Assembly (NCBI GenBank): GCA_940671915.1
Contig: CALNVZ010000406.1
Location: 31,051 to 95,050, forward strand
DNA: 64,000 nt
DNA from: Paracentrotus lividus
Taxonomy: Eukaryota; Echinodermata; Echinoidea; Camarodonta; Echinidae
Reading direction: 5' to 3'
The notes below the pieces were generated by a model that saw only the letters and a program-made list of their open reading frames with translations, searched no databases and was not told the origin of the DNA. Below, one piece after another: positions 44,390 through 56,320 of this stretch. How positions within the stretch are numbered: the first letter of the stretch is position 1; each line of letters begins with the position of its first letter. A program made the translations under genes and the position numbers.

Positions 44390-45700
44390 ATCTAGAAGGA
44401 TGTCTTTTTTGATGGAATAAATTGTGTAATGCTCGACACATTCTGAAATATGTTAATAGCTTCTCTATGAAGAAGCACACATTCAAAATTTAACTGCGTG
44501 GTGGTTGACTCCTTGTATTCAGGGATGTCCATCTGTTTCTTTAAATGATGAGGAAGTCTAATGTGTACGCTGGTGGATGAAAAGTCATATTTTGAACTGG
44601 CAGAGACTTCCATGATTCAGGCATTGGAAATTCTGTCCTGATGCTGTCCCTGTTATTAGCCCTCTGTCATTAGCCCTCTGTTCTTTCTCAATGCTTGTTT
44701 GATGTCTCGAGCTTCTGGCATTTTGGATTCATGCCTAGCTGCACACATTCAGATGGCTTGTCTCCACGTGGGCCTGTCAGCACAGTCTGATGATTGATGT
44801 CAAAGTTACCCAGACAATATGTGTGTCTTTGTTGTGCTTGAACTTGGCTCCCCTCTTCTTTTTTTTCCAGAGCTTACCTCTCCATAGAGGATTTGTTTTA
44901 GCATACGTTTATCACTCGTTCCCTGTCTCCTGGAAAGCTGTTCTTTATGCCAATGAGACCAGCACATTGGAGGATGTTGTTGTTTCTTACTTCGTTCCTG
45001 CCACCTTATTCGAAATATGGACAGCAGGTGCAGTTGGTGGAATTTCGCCAGGGCCTTGAGTGTCACCTGTACACGTAGCACACCCGTGACTCGGCAACAT
45101 ACAACAAGGTGGTAAGGAAGGTGCCCTCATCAAGGAGATATTACAGTGAACATCTCCTTGGCTTCATAGAGTTTGTTTTGATGTTGACTGCATCACCTGC
45201 TATTTCCATACACATTCATGAAGGCATATCCAAAGTGGCTTTGTTGGTACAAGCACTCTTATGGTATCTTTTCCCATCGATGGGTCGTCCGATAATATGC
45301 TTCCTAAGTATTTTAACTTCTTTACTTCTTTTAGCTGATTGTCATGTACAACTAGAGCTTGATAGTGTGTACCAGGTGATGGTTGGAAGAGTACTTTAAT
45401 CACGGCAGGGAAATACTCACTTGCACCTTTGGTAGGTATTCTAGATCATGATCTAGCTCCTTCTTGATAGCAAACCAAATTCCATCCTTTCCCTTTTTTT
45501 TTTTTCTTCATTTGAAGGGAGACCAATCGAAAAAAAAGTTTATCCAGCCCCAGGCTCTGCAAGTTGTTCTTCTCCTTCAAATCTTTTATCACTTAGGGTA
45601 GCGGTGTCGACACCATATCGCGACTAGGGCTGTATGCTGCTGGCGCCTGTTGCTTGGTTGGCTATCAAGGAGGGTGCCATTTTCTTACATTGCTTTTAAC
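44390..45700 (-). mobile_element. LINE relic, minus strand
   Basis: The minus-strand translation shows KVLFQPSPGTHYQALVV, LKEVKKLKYLGSILSDDPSM, a decayed LLYG...W stretch, then LKALAKFHQ, IRWQ, ILQCAGLIGIK and KQILYGEVSSGKKRRG. The order YLGS...S-D, LLYG, L-K-LE-FH, IRWQDKV, K-LLYGEL-GKR-RG is the C-terminal half of non-LTR reverse transcriptases found widely in animals. Many stops and frameshifts; inactive. It lies in the intron between ROC exons 3 and 4. The left and right limits are approximate. Confidence 0.72.
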
Positions 45701-46177
45701 AAAGTTTCTTTTTGATACCTTCATTGTTTTCCTCAGGCTTTTTTTTATCGGTCCCTATGGTACACGACCGGCTCGCACTGCAGCCATAATAGAGCAACTA
45801 TAGGTCGTCACATAGAGTGAAGCCGGTGCAAAACGTGATTACACCAAACTACCGCACATAACCCATCGACTGCCTATGTGCAGGATAAAGACTTCGACTT
45901 AAATGTGACTACATTGTTGCTCTGCCAAGTTTCCATTGCTGCATGACTTGGTAATGGTGAACTCCTTTCTTTATATTTGCCGCTATTCACCTATACGCAA
46001 TGAAATTTGAATTTGGTGGACCTACCTTCACTCTCTCGACTTGCCAGCAGGCATATGGAGGCAAGGATGTCCAAAATGCCCAAACAGCTGGAAAGCTGAA
46101 ATGGGGTGTTAGAACATTGATTTAATTCTATTTAATCTACTACTCCTCTTACTATCAAACTATAACTATACCAACAG
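45701..46177. other. Intron sequence before ROC exon 4
   Basis: Balanced composition, possibly the upstream remainder of the LINE relic, but no reverse-transcriptase motif was readable. It ends in a weak pyrimidine tract and CCAACAG. Confidence 0.35.
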
Positions 46178-46264
46178 CTGTTCCTTTCGTGGCGATCTGT
46201 GTATATCGTTGTGTTTCCCTTGAATCTGGATCTTGATGACAAACCTGAAAGGACTGAGAATTTT
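46178..46264 (+). CDS. ROC exon 4: beta-4 strand region
   Basis: This 29-codon exon starts after CCAACAG and ends at TTT|GTGAGT, phase 0 at both ends. It encodes LFLSWRSVYIVVF, then PLNLDLDDKPERTENF. Joined to exon 3 it reads THP then LFLSWRSVYIVVF, which matches the usual ROC pattern in which HxxF/L-xxxR precedes a hydrophobic strand ending in VF. The charged tail corresponds to the loop before the next helix. A minus-strand LINE relic sits in the preceding intron and dinucleotide repeats lie in the following one. Confidence 0.87.
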
Positions 46265-46733
46265 GTGAGTTCTTCTCTTTTCATACATTTTTTTTTTAAA
46301 TTACGTTTTTAATGTGATCTGCCATCTATAGATAACATTTAACTAATGTTTAGGGTGCTTCTAATTTAATTGTTTATTTTTGTATTTATTTTTTAATAGT
46401 TTTCTCATCATCGTGTGTGTCGCAGAAAACTTTTACACTTTTGAAGTTGCTGCCAAAATCAACAAATTCATCAAATATTTGGAGGAATTCAATACATATG
46501 GATATGAAAGAAAGAACTTTATGACCAAAATGTAATCACAACATCATACAAGTATATATGACTATTCTTTTGAAAAAGGACACCATCTTTTTTTTTTAAC
46601 CATGCTTGACTGAGCACTGCATACAAGGAACACACATCTCCACAGCTAAAAAAGTCATAAAGAAGCAAACAGCTTGATTGGTATAAAGATTTAAAGTTCA
46701 TGCTACGTCCATCTGTCCTTGACTCTTTCACAC

Positions 46734-46737
46734 GCAC

Positions 46738-46833
<96 letters not shown>
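46734..46833. repeat. (CA)n(TA)n microsatellite
   Basis: An interrupted CACACG start, then pure CA repeats, followed by about 20 TA repeats. It produces long but meaningless frames on both strands. Confidence 0.97.
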
Positions 46834-46836
<3 letters not shown>

Positions 46837-47089
46837 GAGCTTACATGCAAAAGGGGCTGAATCCACTTTTCGTGGAAATTGAGTTATTGATATCTGGCCA
46901 TTGTTCAGGTTCGTATCCGTCTTTGAGCAAAAGGATTTTCTTAAAAATGTTGATTGCAATTGTAAGAAAATGCATTTTGTCATTTCCCTTTTCCATAGAC
47001 AAATGGACAAAATCTGGTAAACAAATGCCATTTCCTCTTAAGTTATAAAAGTGGATTTAATCACTTTTTGCATGTAATCTTTTCATATA

Positions 47090-47989
47090 CAGTGTGTCCC
47101 ACAGAAATGCTAATGGCACTTTAGATGAATATAATATTAAAATTGCAAGACTATATTGTTTATAACTCTACACCCGTAAACTACCATTCGTGTTCTACAA
47201 TTTGATGAAATTTTATGTGATATGGTCCAAGAATCCCAAAGATATGAGCATTTTGTCATTACACATCGGGAAACCTCTCCATCCAAGTTTGTATTGACAT
47301 GTAGTACCGGATGTGTCGAATAAAACAAACCCAAGTTTGATCATTAATACTTTGGAAAATATTTCAGTAGTATTTATGAAATTTATATCACTGTAAAGTG
47401 CAACTCATTACCATTTTAATGATATGTCTCTCAGCTCACCAATATTACGCATCGCTGAACCTCATTGTTCTGACAAAGTCTTGCAAAATTTTGAGTGCTT
47501 CACTTTCACGCTCATTGATGATCAAAGTTGGGTTTCCTCTTAGTATTTTTGAATAACGCATCTCAAGGAGCACGAAAGTGAACACATACAATTTTGCAAG
47601 ACTTTTTCAGAACAATGGGGTTCAGCGATGCGGAATATTGGTGAGCTGAGAGACATATCATTAGAATGGTAATGAGTTGCACTTTACGGTGATATGAACT
47701 TCATAATCACTGACTGAAATATTTTGCAAACTATTTATGATCAAACTTGGTTTCTTTTATTCGATATACCCGGTACTACTGAATACAAAATTTGGAGGGA
47801 GAGGTTTCCTGATGTGTGATGAAAAAATGCTCATATCTTTGTGATCATTGGACCATATCACATAAAATTTCATCCATTTGCAGGAAATGAATAGTAGTTT
47901 ACGGGGGTAGAGTTATGATTAATATAATTTTGTAATTTTAATATTATACCCATCTAAGGTACCATTAGCATTTTTTGTGGGACACACTG
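47090..47989. mobile_element. Mariner-type fold-back MITE, 900 bp
   Basis: CAGTGTGTCCCACAGAAATGC at the left and GCATTTTTTGTGGGACACACTG at the right are inverted and flanked by TA on both sides. That is the target duplication and end style of Tc1/mariner elements. The arms run nearly the full length (for example GATATGTCTCTCAGCTCACC with its inverse), with the centre near 47540. Noncoding. Confidence 0.88.
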
Positions 47990-48058
47990 TATATATAGGA
48001 ATTTTCCTCACCTCTGGTCTACCAATGGTTTCGCGCCTCGATCACAGGCGGCTCATCA

Positions 48059-48060
<2 letters not shown>

Positions 48061-48126
<66 letters not shown>
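48061..48126. repeat. (AT)n microsatellite
   Basis: Thirty-three AT units in an uninterrupted run. Confidence 0.98.
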
Positions 48127-48129
<3 letters not shown>

Positions 48130-48335
48130 AAAGAAATCGGTGAAGAGAATAATAGTTGACTTAGCTAAATCAAAGTTCCCCAGAGCTATCCTCCCTTTGT
48201 TTAGATCATTTTTTGGTGAGATCGAAAAAATGTCTCTGCCGGGAATCGAACCCGGGCTTCCAGCTTTGAACGCCGGTGCCTTAACTACTAGACGTCAACT
48301 ATTATTCTCTTTACCCATTTATTTCAAAATTTAAA
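48127..48335 (-). repeat. tRNA-like core within short inverted repeats
   Basis: TTGAAAGAAATCGGTGAAG and AGAATAATAGTTGA at the left are inverted at the right (TCAACTATTATTCTCTTTACC). Between the arms, on the minus strand, lie GTCTAGTAGTTAAGGC (A-box/D-arm), a paired anticodon-type stem CCGGC/GCTGG and CCCGGGTTCGATTCCCGG (perfect T-arm and B box). The loop would give a UCA anticodon, and the 5' acceptor strand does not pair with CAGAGAC. It is a tRNA-derived element, not a tRNA gene. Confidence 0.75.
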
Positions 48336-48395
48336 TAAAAAAAGAGTTGCCCATTGGCTGTTGTACATGTATTATCTTATACTTATATATATAAT

Positions 48396-50178
48396 AAACA
48401 CAACACAAAAAGAAAGTTCCCCCTATTTCAGATATCCATAATTTTTGAACCAGGAAAAATTAATAAAAATCTAATTATATGTCCATGTAGGGAATTTAAT
48501 TAGCCACAATGGGAGCGAATTTTAGGAAAAAATCATCAAGTCATGCTTCAGTGAGTAATGGTTTAATGCAAAATGTCATTTTTTGATGTTCGCAAGCCTA
48601 AAATGGCAACTTTGATTCAATGTTAATGGACCCATTTTCAGATTTTAAACATGCAGCGAAAATTGCCCAAACTGCGATTTTTACTTCTTTGCCATGGTAT
48701 AATTGATCAAAGATGAGGGAATTCCTGTTTTCTAAGTGTATACAGCCAATATCCATTCATTCACGGTTGAATGAACCCATCAAACAACCAAAAAATAGGT
48801 CATTTTAGAATTACAAAAATGCATTGCAGTAATTTTATGCACTAGAAAGCATCTCAATAACATTTTTTGGGGTTGTATTTATATTCTTTGGGCACATGTC
48901 AATGATCGTATGGCATTTATTTACAAATTCATGCTTCAGTGAGCACGTGAGACTGGAAAAGCCCTTTTCTCACATGTGGACTAAAATTCAAATTCTTACT
49001 TTGATTCAATATAAAAATTCTTTTTGGGAGTACTTTTGATTTTATTTTCCCAAAAATTCCGATGTTTCACGCCTCAGTGGGCACAAGATACAAGAAAATC
49101 ATGAAAATGTGAAGAAAGTTTCGGGCTTCGTCATGGTTCAGTGACTTTTCGAATAAGTAATTTGAATCAAGATCATGTTAGTTGGTGATCAGTTGAAGCT
49201 GCATGCCAAGTTTCGTGACATAACTCACAGTAGAATTAACAATAATCATCAATGAAATTGGCCGAATTTCACATTTGTCAGGTATTGATTTCCACCTCCA
49301 TTGACTTTATGTACAGAGGTTTAACAAAAGTTTAACAAAAGTGAAATTTGGCATATTTTAATTGTCAGTTTTTGTCCATTTGACTGTGAATTATTTTTTA
49401 AACTTTGCACATAGCTTCAACTGGTCTCTAACTAACTATGATCTTTATTCAAATTGCGTATTCGAAAAGTCACTGAACCATGACGAAGCCCCAAACTTTC
49501 CTCTCATTCTAGTCCATACGTGAGAAAAGGGCTTTTACGTCTCACGTGCTCACTGAAGCATGAATTTGTAAATAAATGCCATAGGATCATTGACATGTGC
49601 CCAAAGAATATAAATACAACCCAAAAAATGTTATTGAGATGCTTTCTAGTGCATAAAATTACTGCAATGCATTTTTGTAATTCTAAAATGACCTATTTTT
49701 TGGTTGTTTGATGGGTTCATTCAACCGTGAATGAATGGATATTGGTTGCATAAACTTCCACAAGAGGAATTCCATCATATTTGATCGATTATACCACGGC
49801 AAAGAAGTAAAAATGTCAGTTTGGGCAATTTTTGCCGCATGCTCACTCAACCGTGAAATTTGACGCAAATTTCTTTTCCGTACATTGGGAAGCACATTTT
49901 GCATACATTCTGACGTGTAGAATGTTTAAAATCTGAAAATGGGTCCGTTGTCATTGAATCAAAGTTGCAATTTTAGGCTTGCGAACATCAAAAAATGAAA
50001 TTTTTGCATTCAACCATTGCTCACTGAAGCATGACTTGATGATTTTTCCTAAAATTCGTTCCCATTGTAGTTAATTAAATTCCCTACATGGACATTATAA
50101 TCAGATTTTTAAAATTCCTCTTGTTTAAAAAATTATTGATATCTGATATAGGGGGAACTTTCTTTTTGTGTTGTGTTT
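48396..50178. mobile_element. Giant fold-back element, 1.78 kb
   Basis: CACAACACAAAAAGAAAGTTC at the left is inverted at the right (GAACTTTCTTTTTGTGTTGTG). Arms of about 850 bp pair along their length: TTTTTGATGTTCGCAAGCC, GCTTCGTCATGGTTCAGTG and CTAGAAAGCATCTCAATAAC all have inverse partners. The loop is only ~50-100 bp near 49280. CATGCTTCAGTGAG recurs several times within each arm. Noncoding on both strands. Confidence 0.92.
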
Positions 50179-50729
50179 ATATTTATGTATAAACTCCTCA
50201 CAAAAAGTTTCGCAAGTAGACTTTGGGCCATGATAACTTATCAGGTACGCTTTAACTATTCCTGATATTCATACAATTGGAAAGATAATTTATTCCCCTT
50301 TTTATTGATATCTTATTTGCAATGATTGAATTAGAATTTGAATTTGAATTTATTTATTAGTCTTCACCAGAAAAATGTGCATGGTATTTTGTCAACATGT
50401 TGAACATAATCAAAGTGGGAAAAAATATTATTATAATAGTTAATGGATGTAGTATATATACAAGTATAGTTTTAACATAATCATCATAATCATATCGACA
50501 TAATGGAATTTACAATAATTCATGAATTTAGTAATATATACAAATAATTCGGACTTAATCAAAGTGGAAACAAATAATATATCTATAAACAGTTTTCACA
50601 TAATCATCGTAATCATTTTGACATTATTAATTTACAATAATTCATGAATATAGTAATATATATATAAATAATTTTAACATAACCATCGTAATCATATTGA
50701 CATAATTAATTTACCAGAATTCATGAATA

Positions 50730-51577
50730 TACCGAGTGAGTCAAAAAAAACTTTACACCTAGAAAAATGTCAATAAAAACAAAACCAATTTATAAACCCC
50801 AAATTATTTTACATATTCTGAAAGAGTAACTCCTCCCGCATCTTTTGGTTCCAATTTCGTGGGTTATATCTTTACGCTTGGATGAACGCAACGCATTGTT
50901 TGCGAACATGTCAATTTCGAATTGTGCCAGAATGAGAGTAAAATCAAAACAACAAAAAGCTAGAAAAAAGCAACTTCATCCTTATTTAAATAGCATAACT
51001 TTTTAACGAAAATGTCTTTCGCTTAATAATTTGGCAGGGATGTTGTTACAAATATTGACTACATTTTGTATGAAAATGAGATAGATCTGTAGAGTCACGC
51101 ATGAGTGAGCACATGTCAAAGACAAAATAATCACTTTTCAAAAGTATTAGGAGGCCTATTTAGGTCTGTCAGTGGTAATTTACTCTTTGATGTGTACTCA
51201 TTCGTGTATTACTTGACGAGTCAATCTAATTTTCACGCAAAATGTAGTCAATATGTGTAATAATACCCCTGCCAAGTTACTAAGTGAAAGACATTTTCGT
51301 TAAAAAGTTATGCTATTTTAATTAGGATGAAGTTGCTTTTTGCTAGCTTTTTGTTGTTTTGATTTTACTCTCATTCTGGCACAATTCGAAATTGACATGT
51401 TCGCATACAATGGGTCGTGTTCATCCAAGCGTAAAGATATACCATACAAAAATGGTAACAAAAGATGCAGGAGGAGTTACTCTTTCAGAATATGTAAAAT
51501 AATTTAAGGCTTATAAATCAGTTTTCTTTTTATTGACATTTTTCTAGGTGTAAAGTTTTTTTTGACTCACCAGGTAG
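50730..51577. mobile_element. Fold-back element with TACCGAGTGAGTCA ends, copy 1
   Basis: TACCGAGTGAGTCAAAAAAA and CTTTACACCTAG at the left are inverted at the right (TAGGTGTAAAGTTTTTTTTG then ACTCACCAGGTA). Long arms include GTAACTCCTCCCGCATC and GGATGAACGCAACGCATTG. Loop near 51150. It is inserted between two copies of a ~275-bp tandem repeat. Confidence 0.88.
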
Positions 51578-51930
51578 TGATAAATACATGCAAATAATTC
51601 GACCAAAATCATATTGACAAATATATATAATATATATACAAGTATAGTTTTAACATAATCATCATAATCATATTGACATAATTGGTTTACAATAATTCAT
51701 GAATATAGTAATATATACAAATAATTCGGACTTAATCAGAGTGGAAACAAATAATATATCTATAAACAGTTTTAACATAATCATCGTAATCATTTTGACA
51801 TAATTAATTTACAATAATTCATGAATATAGTAATATATATATAAATAATTTTAACATAACCATCGTAATCATATTGACATAATTAATTTACAATAATTCA
51901 TGAATATAGTGATAAATAATAGTGATTGTA

Positions 51931-52723
51931 TCATGCTTCAATACACAGAATATCAGAATATGGAGAAAAGTAAAAAGTCAAATGTTGTAAAATGCATTTT
52001 TATTGATCACATTGTAGTTCCGCAACTTGACTTTAGGTCCTAATAACTGTGGGGATATTTTCTAATTTTTTTTTGAATTTTATACCATTGTCAAGTTAAT
52101 TTATTCCTCTCTTGATTGATACCGTATTTGTCATAGTGATGTCATGCCTGTGTCCACAGAACCCCTCAATACCACTTGAATACATGGCAAAACAAAAGAT
52201 AATTTTCACTTTAAATTTCTGTAACACAACTCTGAACCTTGATACATTTTAATGCGGGGATTTAATCATTGTCAATTCTTTTAGCATTAAAACGTTCATG
52301 TATTCTTCTTTTTATTGATACCCTACTTGCAACAGTAACATCATGTTTGAATGCACATAACTCACGAATATAATGCAAAGTGAAAAGTGAAAAGTTGCGA
52401 AATGCATTGTTATTGCTCGCAACAGACAATAATACTCACAATAGGCATTCAATTTGCAACATTTATCTTCTGACTTGTCCTAACATTCAGGTGTTCTGTC
52501 CATGCAGGAACAACTCCATCGTTACAATTAGGATTTCATTGGAAAGAGGAATAAATTATCTTGACAATGGTCTAAAATTCAATAAAAATTAGAAAATACC
52601 CCAAAAGTTATCAGAGCTTAAAGTCGAGTTGCGGAACTTCGCTTTGATAAATGCATTTTGCAACATTTGACTTAAAAAAAAAAATTTTCTCCATATTCTG
52701 ATATTCTGTGCATTGAAGCATGA
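51931..52723. mobile_element. Inner fold-back unit of the composite element
   Basis: TCATGCTTCAATACACAGAA, TATCAGAATATGGAG and GTTCCGCAACTTGACTTTAG are mirrored by CTTAAAGTCGAGTTGCGGAA, CTCCATATTCTGATA and TGCATTGAAGCATGA. It shares the CATGCTTCA word with the 48396-50178 element. Noncoding. Confidence 0.8.
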
Positions 52724-52892
52724 CATAATCATTACAAGAAGGATATCAATAAAAAGGGGAATAAATTATCTTTCCAATTGTATGAATATCAGGAATAACT
52801 AAAGCGTACCTGAAAAGTTATCATGGCCCAAAGTCTACTTGCGAAACTTTTTGTGAGGGGTTTATATAATATTTTTGTTAAACGCTTCATTT

Positions 52893-53320
52893 TTAGCTCA
52901 TCCTGCCCGAAGGGCCAGATGAGCTCATGCTGTGGCGTGTCGTCTGTCGTCCGTCCACGATTTCAAAATGCTTCTTCCTCGTCATTTCAAGTCCGATTTC
53001 CATTATGTTTGCTTCATATGATAGCACTAGGTGGAGGATACAAAACTTCTACATAGAAATTTTAAATTAATTAAATATGCTAATTTATGCGCATTTTTCA
53101 AAATTCACATAAAATGCTTCTTTTTCTTTATTTCTTGACCGATTTTGATGTTTTTCTCTTCCATCTGGTAGAGCTTCATGAGGTTCAATAAACTACACAA
53201 AATTTTGAAATTTAGACAAAATAATTATTTGTTAATTTATGTGAAATTTAAAAAAATTGTGTTTATTTCTATGCGAGATGCCGGGTGAGCACCACATCAT
53301 CGATGTGCTAGTTTTGAGAA
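52893..53320 (+). repeat. Dispersed repeat with CCCGAAGGGCCAGATGAGC head
   Basis: TTTTTAGCTCATCCTGCCC, then GAAGGGCCAGATGAGCTC and GTCGTCTGTCGTCCGTCC, precede an AT-rich body with GCTTCTTCCTCGTCATTTCA. It closes with GAGATGCCGGGTGAGCACC. I recognise this head-and-tail combination as a widespread noncoding repeat in molluscs, echinoderms and other marine animals. The 77-codon frame is incidental. Confidence 0.65.
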
Positions 53321-53336
53321 GCATTACAGCATGGCT

Positions 53337-53634
53337 ATACCGAGTGAGTCAGAAAAAACTTTACACCTAGAAAAAATGTCAATAAAAAGAAAACTAATTC
53401 ATAAATCCCAAAAATCTTATACATATTCTGAAAGAGTGACTCCTCCCGCATCTTTTGGTACCGATTTTGTATGTTATATTGTTACGCTTGGATGAACGCG
53501 ACGCATTGTTTGCGAACATGTCAATTTTGAATTGTGCCATAATGGGAGTAAAATCAAAGCAACAAAATGCTAGAAAAGAGCAACTTCATCCTAATTAAAA
53601 TAGCATGATTTTTTAAGGAAAATGTCTTCCGCTT
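53337..53634. mobile_element. TACCGAGTGAGTCA fold-back, copy 2, left part
   Basis: This follows the left arm of the copy at 50730 (CTTTACACCTAGAAAAAATG, CTCCTCCCGCATCTTTTGGT, AACGCGACGCATTGTTTGCG) up to GTCTTCCGCTTAA, where homology stops abruptly. Its right part is at 56046. Confidence 0.8.
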
Positions 53635-56045
53635 AAGAGCCACTGTCTGAGAGAATCAGGCAAATTTGAAAAAAGTTGGAAGATGGGGGTCGGCGGATTT
53701 CTTTTATATTCTGAGGTTTAAGTACATAGAGGGTAGGTCCCCCGAAAATGGGGTTAAAAATTTCTGATCATAATTATCTTCATAGTTATCCGACCCCCCT
53801 AAAATTGACCCTTTTTGGGTGATTTCAAAGCCTTGCATTTTTCAATTTATGGTCATTTTCATGACCTATTAAAAGTCATTTGAAATTATTCGATTCAAAT
53901 AAAATTTGCAGGGCTTTAAATTTAAATGTTCTTCTTTGCAGGCATGTAAATAAAATTTAAAACAAAGGATTGAAAGGTTCCATTTTTGCAATAGGGATGT
54001 TGCCATTTTTTGCATTTTTCAGGAAGGAGAAAAATGGGAAATTTTGGCAATATTCATGGGAGTGTAACAAAAATGGCCCAACTTTTTTCAGACTGATTTT
54101 TTCACAGAATGTGTCCCAAACATAGGTCAATCCATATAGGTTTCAAATCCGTGGAGTGTCTTCAACTTTTCTTGTTAGAAGCTGCTAAAAATAGGTCTTT
54201 TTTCAAAAAAACATGAAAATATGGAATCTTGTACCTGCTGCCAAATGTACTATAATTACTTGCAATAAACCCCAAAAGTGTTTGAAAAGCACCTCATACC
54301 GAGCAGATATGTCCTTATAAAATGCAGGCAAATTCAATTTTAGGTATTTCATTTGTTAACACCCCCATATCGCTAATGGACTGTCCCTGTTAGAAAATAT
54401 ACATCTAAATTCTACATAAAATTCATAACTTACTTGTATCACATATATAGGAATATGATAATGAAAGCATAATGACAAAATAACTTCAATCAAATGGAAA
54501 TCAATGGGTACATGCATTTTCTAGAAACAGTAAAAATCTTCAAACAAACATTTAGGCCTATGGTCTCACATATCGATCTTAGTACGATCCATGCACATAA
54601 TCTAATGTCACCAAAAGATGACTACATGAAGTTACATAACAACGATAAAGATGAAAAAAAATCTGGCAATTTGTATATCGCTTTTAATTGAGTTTCTACT
54701 GGTATACACAACGATTTATATCAAAATCATTATAGACGTCAGAAAGAGAGGGCCAGGGGACTACCCCAACTTAAATATGTGGAGGTAGGCATAAAAGGAT
54801 ACCCCCATGAATATCATTTTTGGGTTGTAATATACCCTGTCAGGATTTTCAAGGAACAAGTGACTCCTGACTCCTTTGTTTTGTTCCTTATCTAAAGAAA
54901 ATTGAAGATTTTGAGTTAGTTGTATTCAGATATTTGCAATTAGTTATCAAGAGAAATAAAGAATTTAGTAAGAATAATTTTTTTTAAAGTAAAACAAAAT
55001 ATTGGAGGGGGGGGGGGGGTTCACTCGGATATCAATAAGCCCACTCCCTCCAATATTGTTGGTACCGTATAGGTATCAGCGACCGTCTTAATAATAATAA
55101 TTTTGCTTGACTCGGATAATATTATATAAATGGTCTATATAATTTTGGGCAGATATTATAGTCTCTTCTATAATCTTTTTGGCTCTCGGATTTTATTGAG
55201 CCCCCCCCCCCCCCCCCCTCCCCTTCCCCCAACACAGCTCACAATATTTAGGTATCTACTGACAGGATTTTCAGCTCGCACTGTAGGCTCGCATTAATTT
55301 TAAGCTTCATTTTTTTTTTCTTCAAAAGAACAATCGCTGGGGGTTAACACCCATGTTTGCGGAAATGTGCTTGGAAATCATTGAGCCCTTCCCCCTCTCA
55401 TCCCTTATTGATCTACTCCAAATGACTTTAACACAGCTCACATTTCAGGTTTCTATAGGGTACATGCAGGTAATATGGGCTAGTAGGTAATATGGGCCAC
55501 CTGAAACAAATCATGTCGTGACCGTCGACCGGTGACCGGTGTGAGCGCCATAATGTTGTTCATATGAACTGTATACGAAAATCTATCGTCGTGAGATCGA
55601 GAGCATCTGATGCAGAAATTTCTCTGAGAAAATTGCAACAAGGTAGGTAAAACTTACGGCATTTTTTTACCCTGATGTAAAATATGATATTTCACAGAAT
55701 GTGATCGTGAAAGGGTGTTTGAGGGGGTAACCTCAATTTTTTGTATATTTAGTAAGCTTATAGTTTCATTTTGATCATACTAGCGTGTACAGGTCAATTT
55801 GTTGTAGTGAAGGGGTGCAATGTTGTATTGAATGCTTGCCTGACATGGCAACATTAGTGCAGGTAAGATGGGCAGTCCAAAATAGCGGAAATGATTCTGG
55901 TACTTAGAATTGGGATGAGGCATCAATCTCTTTGCTACGATTTTTTGGGGTATATTCACAGTATGTAATTAATATTCACAATAAAAGTTAGAGCAGTAGT
56001 TATTGATTCATAAAAACAAAGATTAGACTGTGTGTCATTTTATAA
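53635..56045. other. 2.4-kb insertion splitting a fold-back
   Basis: The segment lies exactly between the two halves of the TACCGAGTGAGTCA element. It holds G runs (55003-55018), C runs (55200-55218), a GGTAATATGGGC direct repeat near 55480 with a related GGTAAGATGGGC near 55864, and CGACCGGTGACCGGTG near 55530. No terminal repeats or coding frame above chance could be identified, so its nature is open. Confidence 0.5.
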
Positions 56046-56205
56046 TTTTATGCAAAAATGGTACTAGAAGATGCGGGAGGAGTTACTCTTGTAACTTTTA
56101 CATTAAATATGTAAAATAATTTGGGGTTTACAAATTGGTTTTCTTTTGATTGAAATTTTTCTTGGTGCAATTTTTTTTTTAACTCACTCGGTATAACTGC
56201 TACAT
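56046..56205. mobile_element. TACCGAGTGAGTCA fold-back, copy 2, right part
   Basis: GATGCGGGAGGAGTTACTCTT, then AAATATGTAAAATAATTTGG and ACTCACTCGGTATA, reproduce the right arm of the 50730-51577 copy. Confidence 0.78.
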
Positions 56206-56320
56206 TATTACATGTACTGCTCATTATCAATATCTTCTTTTAGTTGAAAGAAAAACTTAGTACCACTATTGTTCTTCCTCATACATTAATGCCTCAAAGG
56301 ATTCTCTTCAAATATGTCAG

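Larger units (their letters stand above)
50190..52862. mobile_element. Composite fold-back element, 2.67 kb, nested
   Basis: AACTCCTCACAAAAAGTTTCG at the left pairs with CGAAACTTTTTGTGAGGGGTT at the right, and ~150 bp of arm follows on each side. Inside are two further palindromic units (50730-51577 and 51931-52723) and two ~275-bp direct repeats (50455-50730 and 51635-51912) that flank the first of them. The direct repeats are themselves ~95-bp subrepeats marked by ACATAATCATCATAATCAT. The structure implies at least two rounds of insertion into an older fold-back. Confidence 0.82.

Noticed and set aside
46400..46532. Possible extra ROC exon after GTGTGTCGCAG
   Set aside because: In phase 0, as required by exon 4, it runs into a stop. 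A different frame (ENFYTFEVAAKINKFIKYLE and on) is open but has no matching donor or recognised homology and ends in a stop soon after.
46519..47031. 170-codon minus-strand frame and overlapping plus-strand frame
   Set aside because: Both cross the (CA)n(TA)n microsatellite and translate it as Tyr-Ile, Cys-Val or Thr-His repeats.
48232..48300. Functional tRNA gene with UCA anticodon
   Set aside because: The T-arm is perfect but the acceptor strands do not pair and the 5' end is replaced by the inverted repeat of the host element.
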